Source: Aphelocoma coerulescens
Taxonomy: Eukaryota; Chordata; Aves; Passeriformes; Corvidae
Direction of reading: 5' to 3'
Assembly (NCBI RefSeq): GCF_041296385.1
Contig: NC_091015.1
Coordinates: 54,130,345-54,194,344, forward strand
DNA: 64,000 nt
Shown: one piece after another, positions 12,371 through 24,194 of the stretch
Layout of the letters: every line of letters begins with the position of its first letter
Numbering within the stretch: position 1 is the first letter of the stretch
The notes under the pieces: generated by a model
Database searches by the model: none
Told to the model about the DNA's origin: nothing
The model's input: only the letters and a program-made list of their open reading frames with translations
Made by a program: the position numbers and the translations under genes

Positions 12371-15300
12371 GTGAGTATAAAGTCCAAGTTAAATATTTTT
12401 ACAAGATATATATGCATAAAATTTTGGAAATCACTTTAATGAAATAAAATTGTATTAAATTTCTAAATTGGAGAGAGAAGTTTATTCTGAATATATATTT
12501 TAAGCTTTGGTTTTATTCAAAACTTTATATATAATCAGAAAATATTTTCTGTAGTAATCTATTTGTTCAAAGGGACACTGCACACATTTGACAAACTGAA
12601 AATTTCTTGTGTGCTTTATTTCTGAATATAAAGGTTTAGCTCTAAATTACACAGAATATTTTCTCTAGAATTTCATGCTATTATTTTATGACTAGAAATG
12701 AAAGAGAATTATAATTAATTTATAGTTAAGGTATTGTTTCTTCTTGTCACCTTTTTCTTCTTGCCAGTACTTCTACACTGTGTTTAGTTGATGGAAACGT
12801 ATGGAGCTAAAATATTTAACTCATGGTGACATTTACAACCTATTTCTGACATTAGCCATAGAAAATGAACTTCTTAGCTGTGCCATTGGATAGTACAGCA
12901 GAAATGAAGTAGTACAGTTCTAACATAATTTCCTCATATGAAAACAAGTGCTTATATTAAATGAGAAAAAAAGAATATTCTGAAGTTGCATATCAGAGTT
13001 AAGCAAATACTTTTAAGTGCCTGAGTTCATAAATGACAACTAGGTATTTATCTCCAGATAGCATGAAAAAATGCTTTACTGCAAACAATTATATTCAAGT
13101 TCAGTGTTCAGATTCCCTTCTCTTTCTCCTTTGACTCTTTATTCCAAGAAAATGTGGTTTAATTTATCTCTATGAAAATATTTGTGTAAAAATTAGCATT
13201 AGAATGATGAAAAAAAATTTGAAACTGTAGATGTTGAATTACAAAGCCCTTTCTCCCTTTGAAGCATTTGTAACTAGGCAGTAGATTTATTAGTAGTTTT
13301 CAATCAACCTTCTAGAAGGTGAAATTCTTCTGACAACAATATAGGTACAGCAGACCAGGTACAATGAAAGTTTTCTTTGATGTTACTCCAGCTTGTTTGA
13401 GCTACTGACTGAGGAAGTCAGGCTAGCACAGCTTTCCTCTCAAATCAAGGAGGAGCAGATTACTCAATGTCTCCTGTGTCTTGTCCTGTCTTCATTGAAG
13501 AAAAGGCAATTCAGGAACTTACATACACTATTTAAATTTAGACATGAAAAAGGGAGGGACAGTAGTATATCTGAAAAATTAGTATCATATTTTAATCCAT
13601 TTTATTTAACTGTGTTATGATATGGCTAATATAATTAAATCTGAAAGAGTAACTATCCATTCTATGAGGCAAAAATCTACTCTGGAAATTTGTGTTTAGC
13701 AACATTCCCACTGACATCTATAAAGGGACATTCGATCATCAGCCTGTACTTTTTCAAAGTACTGTGCTATAACTGAGGCCCCTAAGACTTTAGCAAGGCA
13801 GTCTTTTTTGTTTGTTTTGTCCTTTTTTTTTTTTCCTGATTTATTCAATAGCCTTGTTCTTAACAATAAGAAATTGTGAGGAGTGGAAAGATGTGTGCTT
13901 GGGATCTGGAAGGAAAAGAATTGTTGTTTTCCTCTAACGGTTGTTCATTGAGAATTTTTTTTTCTTGCTGCTTTGAAGTTACTTCCATCATCACTGTAAT
14001 TTTCAGTAGTGCTGAGCAAAGAAATTGAGAGGGAGTCGGGACAGTCCTTTCATGTTTTCTGCTGTGAACAGAAGTACATGGAGGACATGCCATGCCCCAA
14101 AGGCACAGCTAATAGCAGGCTGCTGGTGGTGTGCACAGGGCACAGACTCACCTGTCGTGAAATACACCATTTCTCTCCGTTGCTTAAGAAACCCAAGACA
14201 GTTGCATTTCTTTAAATAAATACATCTTTTCCTTGTGTTTCTAATATAAAATTAGTAAGCATTAGTAACCAAAAAAATTTTTGCACCAACTATTTTGATG
14301 TTTCCAAATTGGTCTTGAGACTATGGTTGCGTGAAACTTGTCTAAAATTTAGCAAACAAAATAATTTACTCTCTTCCAAAACACGTTAATTAGATATTAC
14401 CTAGTAATTTCCTTCAAATGATCAGGAAGATAACTTTTTTTTTATAGAAGCACTTGTTTTTTATGACTGCTTCTGAGGTGCTTTTAAATAATGAAATATA
14501 TAATTGGTTTCTAACTCTATTTTTAATTAGAGAAGAATCCTTCAGATGTTTCTTACATACTGTGAAAAAGATAACCCATGTAGAAACTTATGCCAATTTA
14601 ATATGTGATAAGAAAAATTTAATTGGTAGTGAAATATAAAACAAATGCCATTTTCTTAAATACTACATTAGTAAAAAAGAGCATACTACAAATTCTGCAG
14701 AGAATTTTCCTTCCTTAGCAAGTCTTAATAACATGTCTTTTGCATCCCGATGAAATAAACAGCCCTGCATAGAAGTGAAAGCAAAAGAACAGTGGGTCTA
14801 ATTGTACAATATTTACTTAATCCAGATTATTAATATCTTATTGACCCTGTTCCTTTAAATGATGACAATTTAGGTGCTTTTAATAGAAAGTTATGTATGC
14901 ATTTTTGCATGTTCTCCTGAGTGTAACTGCATCCACAGTGTGTATAGAATGCACGGAGATCAAAAAGATGGTGCAAAATAACAGAAAATTACATTTTCTG
15001 AAGGGTCTTTGGTCATTTTAGTGGGTTATTTTGACATAGCCACATCCAAGGTAGTTCAAAGTCTTCTAAGAAATTACAGTTTTCTGTTAACAGTGAAGAC
15101 ATTTAATTACTGTCTATTTAGCTGGAAATGTTATCATTTCTAATACTAGTCAGAGTAATAATCCTTACTGTACTTCACATTTAAATGTCCAACAGCATTA
15201 CAGACTTGCAAATTGTAACAGCTTGGTCATTAGCACTTTCAGTTTTAGATAATTATTATGAAAGTTTATCCCAATGTAAGTGCATTAATATTTTGTATTT

Positions 15301-15401
15301 ACACAGTTCTTTAAAGAATTTCTTGTTGTAATAATTCAGTGATTATGCTTTTTAATTTTTTTTCCTAAAGTGTTTTAACATAAATTCTGCTTCTTTTGTA
15401 G
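12371..15401 (+). other. ULK4 intron (3.0 kb)
   Basis: AT-rich sequence with no recognised repeat family. Frames at 13393-13620, 13860-14093 and 14009-14219 overlap each other in different frames and have no homology I recognise. No RNA gene is seen. Confidence 0.65.
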
Positions 15402-15453
15402 GAGTTCATCAGATCGATAGATTCAGGAGAAACAAACTTGGATAGAGCAATAG
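15402..15453 (+). CDS. ULK4: ULK4 exon 5 of window (52 nt)
   Basis: The acceptor is CTTCTTTTGTAG ending at 15401 and the donor is GTAGGG at 15454. It encodes EFIRSIDSGETNLDRAI plus one base of a Gly codon, against human SHIKSVDSGETNIDGAIG. It is separated from the next exon by only 86 bp. The SGETN core and matching phase make this secure despite the small size. Confidence 0.93.
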
Positions 15454-15539
15454 GTAGGGTAACCTAGGATATTGCAGTACTTTTAGATGCATGTATTTTT
15501 ACTAAGTTTATGAAGAAATATGATTACTCTTACCAACAG

Positions 15540-15634
15540 GGCAAGCTGCATCAGAAGAATTGATTAAGACTACTTTATTGACTGTTGAAGCAGTTACAGA
15601 CCATCCTAGCTTGCTGATGATCCATCGCTTGACT
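15540..15634 (+). CDS. ULK4: ULK4 exon 6 of window
   Basis: The exon is 95 nt. The acceptor is TACCAACAG ending at 15539, after an 86-bp intron; the donor is GTAAGT at 15635. It completes the Gly codon, then reads QAASEELIKTTLLTVEAVTD and HPSLLMIHRLT, ending in phase 0. Human has LTASEEFIKITLSAFEAI..., so the start is conserved and the end is more divergent. A nearby alternative AG one base downstream would break the frame, so 15540 is preferred. Confidence 0.9.
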
Positions 15635-18600
15635 GTAAGTCTGACAGCAGTTTAAATACTTGCAGGCTAATAGGCCTAATTCCATTTATAGATAGAAAGT
15701 TTTGAAGATTTAGAAACCATTTAAAATATGGTTTAAAATGTATTGTGGTTCTATTTGACAGGAAAAAGTACTTATTGTTTACAGAGAATTTTCAAAGAAG
15801 CAGCAAGGCATTCGAATAGTTTACTGTATTTAGTTGAGAAATTAGAGGGAGACTGAGAAGGACTTAGAGTTTAGAAATAGTGGTTCTTGATTCTGTAAGT
15901 CTTTCTTCAGCTTCAATGCAAGTATGTTGCTATATATGAGTGAAACTACTGCCACTTTTTATGCTTTTAACAGAAATACATGCTTTTAACAACAACCTGG
16001 CTTGGAAACATCACCTCTGAGGATTGATCCCATTCTATCATATTCCTCCTGACGAGATCATCAATAGCAGTTATGGTGTTGAGGTTTTTCTGTTGCTGTT
16101 TGTTTGTTTGCTTTTTTAACTCTAGCAGATTTCTTACTTTAAAATTTCATTAGAATTACCAAACCCACATATTGTAAGCTTTTAACATCACTAAGATTTG
16201 TTTTCTTTGAAAGTTCTTGGTTAAAAGATTCTACTGTGAGCTAAGCTAGTGGAAGGCAGAACAATTACGTTGTGAAACAGTTGTCAGCAAGTCAGGAGGT
16301 CTGAATGGTTGATCAGTGTTTGACAAATCATCATAACCTGTACTGATGTATTTTTGTGCTTGAACTTTCACCAAAATACAATCCACCATACTCACTGAGA
16401 TGACCTTTAGATTCAAATTGAATCTTAAGTGTTTATATTGGAATTAGGTTAAGGGCATGCATTCAATATGGCACTTATATTAAGAAAGACATTAGCAAAT
16501 AAATAAGAATGAGGGATGTTAGGGATCGTGCTAGATAAGAATGAGTGATCTTAGAAATCAAGCATTTTTAGAAGTTCAACCCTATTTGGTGTGTATGTGT
16601 TAGTTGAGTATTTATATTATAAAGTCCTAATAAGTGAAAATAGTAAAATTAATCCAAAATATAAATTGGAATTTAAATAAGTTTGATAATTTTTTTTTCA
16701 TGAATGCTCACAAAAGAGTGGTATTCAAGAAAATGGTCCTTATGCAAAAAAATCTAACCAATTAATAGTCAGAGGGGAAATAGTACAGAACTGAACAGTT
16801 CAATTTACTTTAATATGGCAAAAAGGTCCTAGAATGAAATGTGAAGGGTAGATGAAGTATGAATGCCTATTGATATCTCCCTACATGCCTGTCAGCATGC
16901 CTCTCACTATATTGTATCTGTATCCTTCTAGAATCACCTCAATTTAAAAAAATAATTGCTTTACACTCAGTGTGTCTTATATTGACAGAAATATGTACCA
17001 TTTTTTATGGGGGTCCATCAGTGCTGGCTGAAATTGCAATACCTTGTGTCAGCACATTAAATAAAATTCCTCTCCCAGTTTCAGCTTTAATGGTCTGGGA
17101 GTTTCCTCTGGAAGAGAAAATTTCTCTTTACAACTCTTCTTCCCTTCCCACATTTTCCTGAAGCCAGGGAGTGACTATCCTAGTCTCTGTTAAGTAACCC
17201 GTGGCTCGCAGTAGGGGAGTTTTAAAGTAGCTAGATTTCTGGGGAGCAGTTTACTTCATTTCATGTGTTGAAAGTTTTAGATGTTTATTTAAAATCCATC
17301 TCAACATATCAGTTATGTAGATAGAGATAAAACTTCCTTCCTAACCAATGCTTGTCCAGTACTTCTGACACATACCCCTTTTGTAGTTTCCCTGCTTTAG
17401 AATAGGTATAAAATTATACCCTTGTAAATGAATAGCTTTCTTTTTTTTTTTAAATCTATCACTTCACTCACTGATTTTCATAAATAATAGTTCTTGCAAA
17501 TTTAAAAGAGCCCTCCTGACACTCAACAAATAGTCATTCAGACATAAAATAAAGTGGAGAAATTGCCTTGCATTTTGTATGTTAAATTCAAGAAATTGTC
17601 CATTGTAATTAATAATCTCTAACCGCATCTGCCACTAGTGGTGCAAACAGTAATTAGTTTAATACTATTTACGAAGTCTAGTGTGCTAATTATACTTGAA
17701 TGTACAGCATACATTACTTTAGAGGAAAGTGGTACTTCATCTTGTATGATGCATACAGACTATTTTTGGAATTGCTGTTGCTCGAGGGATATCTTCTAAT
17801 TGCTGCTGGCTGAGCATGACTGGAATCTATGAATATAAATTCCAGCACACAGCAGAACTTTGTGCTTTTTTAAAATGTTGAAGCAAGACATGTTCAAGCT
17901 TCCAGATCAATATTTAAGTATTACAGTGGTTAATAGGACACTCTTCTCCTGGAGAGAAATTTAAATCCTAGGCTGAGCTCAGAAGCCTGGATTGCTCATT
18001 TAGACCAAGTTGTTTACAAACAGGATTTTAGAGAGTGAGGCTGGGTGAAGGCCAAAACCTTCTTGAGAGGATGCAATTATTTTTCTACTCTTACTGTGAC
18101 ATTGCTTTAAAGTCTCTAATCAGAATTTAAACGCATCTAATAAAGTTTAATTAATTTAATGAAAAGTGGGTCTATATTGAGCAAGCAGAACCAGAAAGTT
18201 TTTCAATTGAGATCTGTTTTTAGTTTAACTAAAATGGAAATTGTTTAAATTAATAGGAATTTAAGACCAACATCTCAGTTTATTTCCTTCTTTGAGAAGA
18301 AAAAAATTACTTGTTCTGGATTTTAGTTCATGTTTGATTTACTTGTATATTTGTACTTTGAAAAAAAAGAAACAGAATAAATTTGGAGGTTTTGTGGTTG
18401 AATTTCTGATTACCATCAACCTGAAATCAATTATTGAGGAGATTAACTGCTGTGGAGACTGACTGTATTAGATATGACAAAGTGTGATAAAGTCAATGGA
18501 AATTAATTGAAAGTACTTAAATGAAAGCCAGCAGTGAGCAGTAATTTCATTTTGCATGCAGTTGTGTGCATTTTTGCAAGATATAAAGACTAACGGTAAG

Positions 18601-19734
18601 TGTGACTTGGAAAATTTTTACAAAACTAGATTTTAGGGTATACAAATACGATGATGAAGGTCATTAAAAAGAGTCTGTATAAACTGGAGGGAAATATTAA
18701 CCCCAGTTTCTTGAACTGGCACAAGTCCAACTCCTTGTTTCTTCCACCTACCTAAAATGTAAACATGTTTACTAAATTCAGATACTAAGTGTTCTAATAA
18801 TATTGATTTTCTAATTTTTGGTAAAGATTTAGATATAATTAACTGGAAGAATTCATGCTGACTGTATAATTTGCATTTTTCTTTTTTGTGTTATGTATAT
18901 TTATTTGCCTGAAAATACGCAAATTCAGAGCACATAGAGCTCATGATGGCAGACAGTTCCTCTGGGAGTCCTTTCTGTACTCCAGCTAGCTCCGAAAAAT
19001 TATCTGTGCACTGCACATACAATCTTTTACCCAAAACATTAAAGTTGTTCTCTGGTTAAGGCAAAAGTTGTCAGCAGTGATTCTCTTCCTCAGAGTTTTA
19101 AAACTTAACTTTTAAAAACCAGGCTAAGATGAAAGTACCTAGAACACGATGAGTTGCTTGATGGAAAGTCAAGGGAAAAGTTGTATGACAGGGAAACCTA
19201 CTGTTTGACAATATGAAAGTTATTAGTTTCAATAAAGGTGACAACACAAGGGTTAGAAACTTCTGCAAGTGCTTTTTTCTTAATTTAGCATCAGTGGTAT
19301 TCTTCATCCACAGGCTCTTCTAATCTAGCCACTGACAACATAATTATGTCAGTGTAGGATGTGACTATATAACATATTGTACAGAAGTTTTTCAATCACA
19401 TTCCCTTTTCAAGTAGATTAAAATACTACACTGCATGTGGCTTTCTGTCCATTAAGCTAATCCAGATGACATGAGACTTTTTTGTGAAATCAGTTCTCTA
19501 CTAATTGGCATATTGAGTCAGTCAATCAGAGCTGTCTCTTCCCAGAAGTAAGAAAAAAAAAATCCTCAACAAAGATTCTGAAGACTTTTAAATAAAAATT
19601 ACAGAAGTGTCATCCTTCTTCCCAGTCTATTCTACCATTCATTACATTATTTTTTCCAGTACATTCTGAGAGATTACTGATGATATTAAAACACTGAGGA
19701 GTGTGCTGTGCCTCCAGCAAAAGCTTTGAGAAAT

Positions 19735-19925
19735 TTGAAGGCAGCAAGAAGGATGATTGGGGGTTCGGGCATCTCTTCTCATGAGGAAAGGCTGAGGGAT
19801 TTGGGCCTGTTCAGCTTTGAGAAGACAATTGAGAGGGGACCTCATTAATGCGTATAAATATCTAAAGGATGAGGTGTCAAAAGAATGGAGCCAGGCTCTT
19901 CTCAGTGATGCTCATACCTCACTAG
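19735..19925 (+). mobile_element. CR1 LINE fragment
   Basis: The run aggaaaggctgagggatttg, then gggcctgttcagctttgaga, then ggggacctcattaatgcgta and gagccaggctcttctcagtg follows the CR1 3' ORF2 order (pause at the reverse-transcriptase C-terminus, plus orientation). It is degenerate, with frameshifts. Boundaries are approximate. Confidence 0.7.
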
Positions 19926-20189
19926 TAGAGTTTTCCTTGCAGAAATTACTGAACATTATGGAGACAGGTGTTCTGGTTCTGGATAGAATATTTGTATTTG
20001 CAAAAAGGTTTTGGCAAGGTCATGCACCAAAGACTTCAAATTCATTAGTGGCCCTTCCCTCTTACCCTCAGGCCGATCAACTTCTAACTAGTCAAAATTT
20101 ACTGAGTGGATAATAGAGATCAGATTTTAAAAATTTAGGTATTTTAAGAGTTGTGTCTTACAAAGGTTTGTTGCAATATGTGCTACTAA

Positions 20190-20720
20190 TCCAGAAAAGG
20201 GAATGAATAGAAAGATGACAGAACTGGCTGATGACACTAAATTATTCACAATAGTGAAAACTAAAACTGACAGAGAAGTTGCAGAAGGTTTTAAGATTTG
20301 AGTGAAAGGAAAATAAAGTGACATGCAATTCAATACTGATAAATGACAAGTAATGGACACGAGGAAAATAATTTCAACTATACATATGCAGTGTCGAACT
20401 CTAAACTACTTCTAACTGTTCTGGAAATCTTTCAGCATTATTTTTCTTTGGTAGTGATAGCTAAATACTCAGCAGTAATCAGAAAGACAACTAGATTATT
20501 AGAAATGACTAGTAGATGATCAGACAAAAAAGCAGAAAACATCACTGTGCTGTGGTGGCATCACATGTCCGTGGTGCACTCGGGTCTCAAATACTGAATG
20601 CAGCTGTGGTCATTCACTCTCAAAGGGAATGAAGTTTGTCAGGAAAAAGTACAGCTCGATGCAAGGAGGGTCTCAGTAGAAAAGAACTTCATCTTGGAAA
20701 CAAAATGCTCCATAGTGTAG
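20190..20720 (+). mobile_element. Old CR1-like LINE fragment, RT 3' region
   Basis: It shows diverged blocks in CR1 order. First is ctggctgatgacactaaatt, then a caattcaatactgataaatg block, then tggacacgaggaaaataatt with caactatacatatgcagtg. Later come agcagaaaacatcactgtgc and ctgaatgcagctgtggtcat. This resembles the older CR1 types shared with turtles and crocodilians more than the young bird subfamilies. It is heavily mutated and the limits are uncertain. Confidence 0.6.
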
Positions 20721-21106
20721 TATTAGGAATAGCATGGGAAAGATGAATTGGAAATAATCATTCTTGCTTTTTATAAAGTAAGAATATGTGGGTGTCAAGT
20801 TAGCTGCTTTAAAATAAGCAAGGATGTGTCTTCATAAGGCATAATTGAAGTGTAAAATGCAGTGCTGTAGGTATTGCACATGCTAGATGTATAAATACAT
20901 TTAAAATAGGATGGGACAAATATTTGGGAGAAAAGGCTAAGTGCAAAAACACAGGTACAGCATCAGCTTAGGAAGTTTCTTAATTCAAGAGGTACTTTTC
21001 TAGCAACTAGAAGCTTTATGCTTGGTCTATTTCTCCTACTTTTTTCCTACTCCATTCCAGCTGTCAGAAACAGGATTACCAGTTTTGAGCCATGGTTTTT
21101 TTGGTC

Positions 21107-21160
21107 CTGTACATATATATTATATATATATTTGGTCCTGTATATATATATTATAGTTGG
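21107..21160. repeat. Tandem duplication with AT dinucleotides
   Basis: The motif ggtcctgtacatatatatta recurs as ggtcctgtatatatatatta about 30 bp on, each copy followed by a TA-rich run. This looks like a local duplication of a microsatellite with its flank. Confidence 0.75.
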
Positions 21161-23898
21161 GAGATGTGAATGTGGTGTGTGTATGGAAGTTTCTAGAATT
21201 TCATTACTGTTTTGGGTACTGATAACAGCACAGTTATGGCAGCACTGCCTTTGAATGCCATCATTACAGAATTATACAGTGGTGACTTTGTGCAGCTAGG
21301 AATGTATCATGAACTGGATATCAGGCTATTTAAAAGGTGGTAGGAACTCATCTGTAGCTATGATCATATTCAATCTATATAGTCTGTTTAGGCTTAAAGA
21401 AGAATAATTTCCTTTTTTTGTTAAGTGATCTTTGTGATAAAGACTGAGGCAAAAAAAACTGTATCTGATTTATCTTCATGCATATATGGAGATTTGATTC
21501 CACACAGATATGAGCAGCCATACAAAAGAAGAAGAAATGAATCTTTGTTTGAATATTCTTCTATTTATTTCAATGCCAAAATGCTGGTAACATTCTTCTC
21601 TCTACATAAATGACAGAAACATCTGCAATTTACTGGTGAATTTGTTAAAAATATTTTATGTACTATTACACTATAGTTTATTTCACCTTAATAATTATAT
21701 GCAAAGTTCATATCTTGTTTACAAATTTGTAGACACATTAGTGAAGAACGGTGACCCAAATGGCATGGAGAGAAGATTAGGATTGTGGAGTTAGGAAGTA
21801 TATGATTTAAGGTTCATATAAAATTTAATACATGCTTCCCCCTTCAGCATATGCATTCTGATATGCTTTTGCATAACAAAATAATTTTCCATAGGATTAG
21901 TGCTTCATTTAGTTGATTTCCGCACCACACTGAACTGACACAAGGCAAACACCTGCTATGGAGAATTCCTTTCTAAACAGTTTGTTTACCAAAACTGAGG
22001 TTTGTGTTAGAAGAAGTTCAGAATAAGCTACTACAGTCATTTAAGACCTAAAGAATCTTCTTTACAATGACAGTTGAAAATATATATATCTTAGAAAAGA
22101 CTTACAGCTGGCTTAACTACATTCTCTAATGTGGAAAGACTGCTGTTAATGCTAGATTAGAATGAAAGAAGATTTCAAGTTTTAGAAATCGGAGTTGCAT
22201 CATGTCGTATACTGTCATTTTAATTGCCATAAGTCTGAGTCAATGCTCCTGCTGTTGAGTGATTCATAATATCCAGGGTCTGTAGGTTGCTTCAGATAAT
22301 CTAGAGCTGCTTCTTTTCCTCTTTTTCTGTTTCACACCTTTAATTTACCACTTACATGTGCCTCTTTACTTGAGAGGCTTTGCAGTATGTTGAACTGGTT
22401 TCTTGGACTGAAAGATCTTAAGTACATCCATTTTTTTTCCTACCTCACTGGTATGTTATAACTGATACATTACCATCTGTAGAACAGCTTAGAAACCTGC
22501 ACTAATGGAGTTGTTGGAATGTAGTGTAGTTTTATTATTTAACTGAAAAGACCATGAAATATTTCAAAATTATGAAGTGATACAAAAGTCACTACATCTG
22601 TGATATATAGCATTATCTATATAGGTAGAAAAGGCTATTTGTACTTGCAAGAGTAGTTTGAATTCCATCCCTCAAACAGAATCCTTTTACTTCTTTTATT
22701 GAAAGTCTGTAACAAAAGCATTTTGTAGAAGTTTTTTTCAGAAATGAAAAAAACCAAAATTAATGAATCCCTTAATGTCAGAGATTCATTTAACAGAGTT
22801 CACCAGCCAGCAATGAAATAGTTGCTAACTGCAGTTATTGCTGGCTAGAGGCTAACTTCAGTTAGTGGCCCTTTTCATACATACTTTCAGCTTCTATAGA
22901 TGTTTCTTATTAGTAGCTGCACATATCTAGGGAAATTTTATCTTCTTGTATTAATTACTGAAACAAAACACATGGGGGATTATAACACAGTCTTGTTACA
23001 CCAAATCCTGTCCACAGTGTAGTGAGAATCTACACAGCAATTTTACTTGTATAAGTAAATCCTAGGACAAGGTGTGCATCCATGATGCATGCTTAAAAAT
23101 TGCAGGGCTGCCCATCCATCCTCTTCCCAAAACCCAAGCATGTCCTATCTAAATGAATTATATTTTAACAATGATTTAAGACTTAGAAACTCTCTTACAG
23201 AGAATACTAGTAATACTAAATTTTTGTAACTCAGCTATAGCCTAGTTTATCATCAGTTGATTTCCAATGGAGCTAAGCTGACTAGTCCTGTGACAGGTGA
23301 TAGATTTGTAACAATACCCTCATGGACAATAAAGAGTTGACTGGATTATATTTTTTCATAGTGCAACTTAAGTATGTAAGTTTAAATTTTAGTGGAAGAC
23401 TGTGTATTACCAGAAGGGAAGAAGTTAAAATATTTTCAAGTCTCTGTATTAAGCTTGGGGATATTTTAATTAGAGGTAGTACATCTTTCCTGATGTATTT
23501 TAATTCTGTGCCATTCTGTTTTTCATCTGAACTCTGTTCAATGATTAGTTTATGGCTTAAAGCATCAGGATTAAGATACTCTAATACTATTTTTTCTTAA
23601 TATCTTACATCTGTGCTGAATTCTGTATTTTAAATTAAAATTCCCTGTCACGGAATTTTACCAAAGTTACTGTTGTTTTCTATATAAAAGTACATTAATG
23701 TCTGTAATTTTGTGGCAGTTTACCAGAGAAAAATGAACTTGGTGGCTTTTTAAGAGTGATTAGGGCTGAATTTCCATGATTATTCATCTCTTTGATTAAG
23801 GGCTCTAGCAGCAGAATAAACATGAATGACAGTGAATCTCTGTTCTGTCTTTTTCCTCTGTGAATGATCTAAGCCACATCTTTCTAATTCTGTTTTAG

Positions 23899-23950
23899 GT
23901 TGAAGACTGTATCCTCCCACCACTTGTTTCTTTGGTCCACAGTCAGAATG
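23899..23950 (+). CDS. ULK4: ULK4 exon 7 of window (52 nt)
   Basis: The acceptor is TTCTGTTTTAG ending at 23898 and the donor GTAGGT is at 23951. It encodes VEDCILPPLVSLVHSQN plus one base. Human has VVDYILPPLVSLVQSQN. A 99-bp intron separates it from the next exon, and phase 1 joins them cleanly into a Val codon. Confidence 0.94.
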
Positions 23951-24049
23951 GTAGGTATACAGACACATCAGCTACAGTTTGCATGAATTCCACAGTTTGT
24001 TTTAGTTACATTTCAGTGTGGTCACATTCTTGGCACCTTTATTTTCAAG

Positions 24050-24194
24050 TGGAATGGAGACTCTTCAGCTTGCGGTTGCTCTCAGAAACCACATCACTGC
24101 TTTTAAGCCACGAAGTCATGGCTGAGGAGAAAGGGGAGACCCTCAACTCAAACAACAAGCTTCTGTCTCTCATTAGAGATTTACTGCTGCCTCA
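24050..24194 (+). CDS. ULK4: ULK4 exon 8 of window
   Basis: The exon is 145 nt with acceptor TTATTTTCAAG ending at 24049 and donor GTAAGT at 24195. It encodes (V)EWRLFSLRLLSETTSLLLSH, then a polar loop EVMAEEKGETLNSNNK, then LLSLIRDLLLP and two bases of a Gln codon. The first block is nearly identical to human (EWRLFSLRLLSETTSLL). The loop is the variable part, as expected between HEAT helices. Confidence 0.95.

Larger units (their letters stand above)
15635..23898 (+). other. ULK4 intron (8.3 kb)
   Basis: It holds CR1 pieces at 19735-19925 and about 20190-20720 and an AT-rich duplication at 21107-21160. A repeat-poor tract near 17600-18700 has many TAATTA-type sites. No exon is recognised. 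The 98-codon frame at 19817-20113 lies mostly in CR1. Confidence 0.65.

Noticed and set aside
17802..17857. Imperfect hairpin (ctggaat...attccag with ctgctg...cagcag)
   Set aside because: The stem is short and bulged, and no miRNA family is recognised. Such hairpins are common in AT-rich DNA.
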